Assembly (NCBI GenBank): GCA_907165135.1
Contig: OU015569.1
Span: forward strand, 3,410,001-3,474,000
Direction: 5' to 3'
DNA length: 64,000 nt
Origin: Oikopleura dioica
Lineage: Eukaryota; Chordata; Appendicularia; Copelata; Oikopleuridae
Numbering within the stretch: position 1 is the stretch's first letter; the number at the start of each line of letters is the position of its first letter. Shown here one piece after another: positions 58,390-64,000 of the stretch. The notes under the pieces are model-generated. The model had not been told where the DNA came from and made no database searches. It was given only the letters and a program-made list of their open reading frames with translations. A program made the translations under genes and the position numbers.

Positions 58390-61300
58390 ATGAGGAGCTC
58401 GACTAAGCTGCTCTTGGGCAGCATGATACAAGGTTAGCATTCTTTTATCTTTATTTATATTTAAAAATTTATGACTAAAAAAAGAAACAATCATATAATT
58501 TCTTAAAATCTCAATCCACTCGGTGTAAAATTTACATTGTAAACCTGTGGAAAAAATTTCAGATATTTCTAAATCTAAATCTAGTGCCAGGAATTTTTTT
58601 CTTTTAGTTAAATAATTTTTGATAACTTATCAAAAGAAAAAATAATGTAAATAATGAGTAAGATTATTGGACCTAATTAATTTAATACGTTAATAAAAAG
58701 GCTGATTTTTAATATCTTAATTGAATATTAAAATTTCTGCACAAAATTCTCGAATCTGATAATTAACTGCGCTTTCTTATGACTGAACTTTTGAAGCTTA
58801 CGCTAATAAAAATAAAAAACTACGTCAGGAAAAGTTTTAATATAAGAGAGACACTCAAAACATTCATTCGATCCGTTTAATCTTTGCCTAAATTATTTTT
58901 CGCGGAAGTGGAGTTGCGCTCCGTTTTCAAAGAGGCCACGTCTCGCCCTAATCATACATAAGTGGAGCTCAATTCGTTCAATGGCAAATTATCTTTTACT
59001 TAATCATCGTTCCAAATTTTCATTATAGGGTCAGTACACAGTCTCGTTACGCAAGAGATGTGTATGATGGATCACGAAGATCGATTGGAATGTTCGCTGA
59101 ACCCGGAAATTACGAGGAACGAATGTCTCCAACTCGATTGCTGCTTTGACTCGCACGTTCCTGCTGGGACACCACACTGCTACTTCGCCATGATGGAAGA
59201 GGACGAAGACGTAACTGATGAAGCTGAGTTGCTGGCCATTCCTCTCGCACAGGCTAGCGGTAGTTACAGGCCTCCTCAAGAAGAAGAGGAAGAAGAAGCC
59301 GAGCAGCTGGTTGAGAAAGCCGTGTTTCTAGGAGAGCAAGAGCTTACATGCGATATCAATGTGAAAGAAGCAACCAGATGTGGCCGTCGTGGAGTCCCAA
59401 AAACTCAATGTGAACGAATCGGTTGTTGCTGGAATCTCGCTTGGGTCCCCGGTGGCTCAGAAGGACCACGATGTTTCAAAAAAGAGGTAGCCGACGCTGA
59501 ACATTCTTACAACAATGGAAAGCGAGAAGAAGCCTTTGAGGATCTTCCTGCACATTTGCGTGTTCCTCTTGAACCTGAAGAACAAACTCCATCTTCTGTA
59601 GCTGATTTCCTCGTTCAAAATCTTGCTGCTAAGAAAGCGCATTTAGCGGAACACTCATGCGTTCCAAACCATTCACAACTCATGTGCTTACAGGGCGTCG
59701 AAGAACGAGAAAAATGTGACATCAAGGAAGCTCTGGATCTCGGTATACCCGCTTGCAATGCTTGCATAGACCAAGGATGTTGCTTCGATCCTGAACCAAA
59801 AATTATGAACGGGCAGATCTACCCGCTGTGTTTTAGACGAGGCCCGATCGATGAGGACCTTGCAGCTGATTTTGACATCGGGCTTACGACAGAAATTCCG
59901 CCCATCGACGATAATGAGTTTTTCGATTTGATCAATATGCTCGAAAATGCGCGAGGCGGTGAGGACTCGGAAGATACTCCTGTTGAAGCTGAACCGGTTG
60001 AGGAGACGCCGGAAGAAAGAGAACGACGACTTCGTTTCGAACGATGGCAAGAAATCCAAGGAAAACTCGGCATGGTTGATGATGTCCGAGGAGAGATCGG
60101 TATGGGCGAACTTAACAATCCTTCCAGCTTGATTCAATTTACCGGTCACCCGAATCTTCCCGGCGCAGGAAACGACTTCCGTCAGCAACAGAAAAGTGTT
60201 GACCAGATAGTCAACGAACTTGAGAAGCAACGAGAAGTCGATCTCCGAGATATGCTTCCCCAGAGTTGCAGCGTTTTGTCGGCGACGATGGAAAACTCAT
60301 CTCAACAGGAACCGTTGCAGAGGGATGGCAGACACCAGATAGACAGTCGGCAGCGCTAAATTTGAAAGATCTTATCAACGAGATCGGCGAGGACCAGAAA
60401 ACATCTCCTGCGACACGCCCAACTACAACAACGACGACCACAACAACTACTCGTGTGATGCCGACACGGCCAGTTATCTCAAACAATCCAGTTGAAGCTT
60501 ACAAAATGCAGCTTGTCAATCAATACGTTCAATCGAAGAAATCCCAACTTATCAGAGAAGGATACAGAGGCGACCAGTTGAACGCCGAGTTGGCAAAATG
60601 GCAGTCAACTTACGAAGCGAGATTCGGCGTTGCGAAGCCCACAAATATGCCACTTGTCCCAAGTTCAATTGCAGTAACCACCACGACCAGTACAACGACA
60701 ACAACTACAACGCAGTCGCCAATTAATCAACAGAAACAGTTGCTTGAGACCAAATTGGAGCAGATGCGAGCCTTTTTGATTTCACAGGGTAAATATTCGT
60801 TTTTTTTTTCGAGGAAATTTTCTTTTTCATCTGCTGAATTTGTGGGATTACATTCATATTTAGGATACAACGGCGAAGCTTTAGACTTAGAAATGAGTCG
60901 CCAGAGAAATCTTTTCTCGAAAGCTCTTGGCATCACTCCTGACACCACTATGTCTACAACAACCACCACGACGAAAGCGCCAACTCCACCACCTGGAATG
61001 GAGCTCCCTACTCAGAGCGACGGTATTTACCAAAATATTCTTTGCGTCGAACTAAAAACTATCCTTTGAAACAAATTTATAAACATATTTTACAGATAAG
61101 TGCTGGCCCGAAGAATGCGGAAATCCAGTAGAATTGAATGCTAACCTAAAGAAGATTGTCGGTGGTGTCGACGCTGGATCTATTAAATACTGGCCATGGC
61201 AAGCGTCTCTCAGACGATCATACACTGACGAGCCATCCTTCTTGCATCACTGTGGAGCCACACTCATTCAGAAACAGTGGATCCTTACTGCCGCTCATTG

Positions 61301-62054
61301 TTTCATTCGATACAAGCGAAAACGCGAGATCGGTAAGCTCATTTTTCATGTCTATTCGACAGAATAGAGTCTATGTCAAAAGTAACAAATAAACGCAATT
61401 TATTAAGACACCCGAATGATGGAACCAGACAGCTCTCGATTTTTGGTTCACCTTGGTCGATATGACAAGAATTCATTCGAGATGAACATGCAGCCTCGAG
61501 CTCTTTCTTATTTCGTCGCTCATCCGGGTTTCCAGCCATGGGTAGGAAACCAACAACACGATATTGCGCTCGCGCGACTTCACAAACCAGTAGAGGTAAA
61601 TATTTTTCTCTTGAACGCAGCAACTAAAGTTTTTTAGATTACTAGCTACGTAAAACCAGCTTGTCTTCCAAAGTTCGTTCCTCCTGTTGATGGAAAACTC
61701 TACATTACCGGCTGGGGCAGCACTAAATCTGTCGGTCCTTCTTCTCAGCGACTCAAGGAAATTGTCCTTCCTTTGGCTTCTCAAGAAACTTGCCGAGACG
61801 AATGGAGAGGCTATTTCAATGATGGTTGGATCTGTACCGACCCTGGTTTGAACGAAGACGCTTGTCAGGGTGACTCTGGTGGGCCCGCTGTTTACTTCGA
61901 TCAGTTCTCCAAGTCTTTCGCTGTTGTCGGTGTCACTATCGCTGGCTCTGACACGTGCTCGACGTCATCAGCCACTGTTAAGGCTGGAGTATACAGTAAC
62001 GTTGTCCATTACAGAAAGTTCATCGACGAAGTGACTCAATTCGGCTGTCGGTAG
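58390..62054 (+). CDS. secreted trypsin-like protease with three trefoil domains and mucin-like linkers
   Basis: Exons 58390-58432, 59029-60788, 60864-61022, 61096-61332, 61408-61595 and 61638-62054. A short leader ([14 protein letters not shown]) is followed by three P-type trefoil domains with six Cys each, at about 59058-59210 ([11 protein letters not shown]), 59340-59490 ([18 protein letters not shown]) and 59660-59840 ([11 protein letters not shown]). Acidic spacers and two poly-Thr mucin-like tracts (about 60420-60460 and 60690-60720) come next. The S1 peptidase starts at KKIVGG, with TAAHC, DIALARL and [10 protein letters not shown]. The Asp six residues before the catalytic Ser predicts cleavage after Lys/Arg. 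A C4 run (60258-60261) must be C5 to keep the frame; the total is then 935 codons (934 aa). Confidence 0.88.
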
Positions 62055-62446
62055 ATGGCCTGATCCTCTTATCTATTAACAAAACAGCGCCATCTACCTC
62101 AAGCTGAGTGACCCTTGATAACTGTACAAATATTCTGAATGCAAAATTATTGCCCAACGGAGCCACTTCTTTACTAACTTCATCCAACGCAGCAAACATG
62201 ATTGTTTCTCATTCCGTTCATAGCTGCAAAAATGAAAGCAATAAAATCTTAAAAAATGAAATTTGAGTCATATTAAAAATAAGGGAAATGTCTTAAAAAT
62301 ATTCCGGAAATTTTGATCAAACAAGTTGTTTTGAAATAATTGTTCCTGACAATAACCGGTCCAGCGTTGTCCAGCTGGCAAAACATTTTATGGGCTCTAG
62401 ACTATTTAACAAAATGTTGCTGATTGTCTGAGACCATATCGAGAGA

Positions 62447-63358
<912 letters not shown>

Positions 63359-63451
63359 ATCTTTTTTTTGGCATCAGACTGAAAGGATACTTAACAATTG
63401 ACCTTTTGTGAAAATATTGTGAACACAAAAATAGCAGTTTCATAGACGACA

Positions 63452-64000
63452 ATGAGATGGTGAACACTGACACTGGCATTGCAGAATGTGCTTGTGGTTT
63501 GAGCCGTGCTGACAGGCACTGACAATTTAAAAGAAGAAAAAATTGATTAAAAATTTAAGAATCACCAATAGCCAGAAAGCGAAAACAGACACGTGGCCAT
63601 GGTTTGTACTAATTGCAAAATCAGACGAGGCTGGGAATTACCGTCAAGTTTGTGGAGGAACGCTAGTCGGAACGAACTTCATCATCTCTGCTGCGCATTG
63701 TTTCGTCTTTGAAGGTATTCTCGAAAAATAGGTCTCGATAAAATTCGCGGCCTAGAGAATGTTTCCGGTTACAACTTCATCCCTACGCAGCGATATCGGT
63801 TCTACTTAAATTTCTATTCGAAGAGGGATTTGAGTAATGCTAGGCTTGCAACGGCAGAGTGGATCAAATGCCACCCCCGTTTTTCACAGCAAAAACGAGG
63901 AATCTACAATGACATTTGCTTGATTAAGCTCAAGAAGTCGCTCCCCTGCGATAGCAAAACGAGGCCTGCTTGCCTTCCGACCAAAACTCCATCTGAAAAA
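63452..64000 (+). CDS. third serine protease, partial at window end
   Basis: The frame from about 63452 reads NTDTGIAECACGLSRADR. A GC-donor intron (63512-63560) then leads to ITNSQKAKTDTWPWFVLIA, CGGTLVGTNFIISAAHC (catalytic His) and NDICLIKL (catalytic Asp). RPACLPTKTP follows before the window ends ahead of the catalytic Ser. The activation site is ADR-ITN rather than IVGG. The frame breaks at A5 (63724-63728); one more A gives GILEKIGLDKIRG. Upstream exons, including the signal peptide, were not identified. Confidence 0.75.

Noticed and set aside
59688-60230. 180-codon minus-strand frame
   Set aside because: It is antisense to the trefoil protease exon, which has clear domains.

Overview
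The window looks like nuclear DNA of a very compact chordate genome, most probably an appendicularian tunicate (Oikopleura-like). This is an inference from four things: introns mostly 38-50 bp, genes tens to a few hundred bases apart on the same strand, a repeated AG-A-ATG signature that reads as a trans-splice acceptor fused to the start codon, and several introns that only make sense with GA, GC or GG donors. No bacterial, phage or CRISPR feature was seen.

Layout. 0.1-0.4 kb: palindrome-rich MITE-like element. 0.5-4.1 kb (-): unrecognised 1068-residue protein. 4.2-6.4 kb: an unrecognised 176-residue gene (-) between two copies of a duplicated segment. 6.9-8.9 kb (+): rhodopsin-like GPCR. 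9.4-10.0 kb (-): a minimal syndecan-like proteoglycan. 10-13 kb: gene desert. 13.1-16.4 kb (+): unrecognised gene and NASP histone chaperone. 18.1-19.0 kb (+): single-pass membrane protein. 19.6-22.5 kb (-): TRMT11 followed by a heparan/uronyl 2-O-sulfotransferase. 22.75-23.43 kb: hAT-like MITE. 23.5-25.7 kb (-): AKR7-type aldehyde reductase with an EF-hand-like gene nested in intron 1 on the other strand. 26.1-29.2 kb (-): ZDHHC2/15-like acyltransferase and CCDC112, the latter starting inside a fold-back element. 30.1-45.4 kb (-): head-to-tail series RNF113, unknown, HBS1L, FKBP12, mucolipin, COG3, SAP protein, POLR3C, ACTR10, GABARAP, most of it probably one polycistron. 45.7-46.3 kb: Mutator-like long-TIR element. 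46.3-50.2 kb (+): FHIP. 50.5-51.4 kb (-): mitochondrial carrier, divergent from NPRL3 (51.7-53.5 kb, +). 53.6-57 kb: small and unrecognised genes. 58.4-64 kb (+): three secreted serine-protease genes, the first with three trefoil domains and mucin-like linkers, the last cut by the window edge.

Two themes run through the window. First, seven otherwise intact genes carry a one-base frame break exactly at a homopolymer. Exon lengths add up to a whole reading frame only if that run is one base longer or shorter, which points to uncorrected long-read indels rather than pseudogenes. Second, mobile elements sit at regulatory boundaries: a fold-back element supplies the CCDC112 start codon and lies just downstream of the 30-45 kb gene series, while a Mutator-like element sits in the divergent promoter at its upstream end.

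Functionally the 30-45 kb series groups trafficking, lysosome and autophagy genes (COG3, mucolipin, GABARAP, the dynactin subunit ACTR10) with RNA and translation genes (RNF113, HBS1L, POLR3C). FHIP (dynein adaptor) and NPRL3 (GATOR1) lie nearby.
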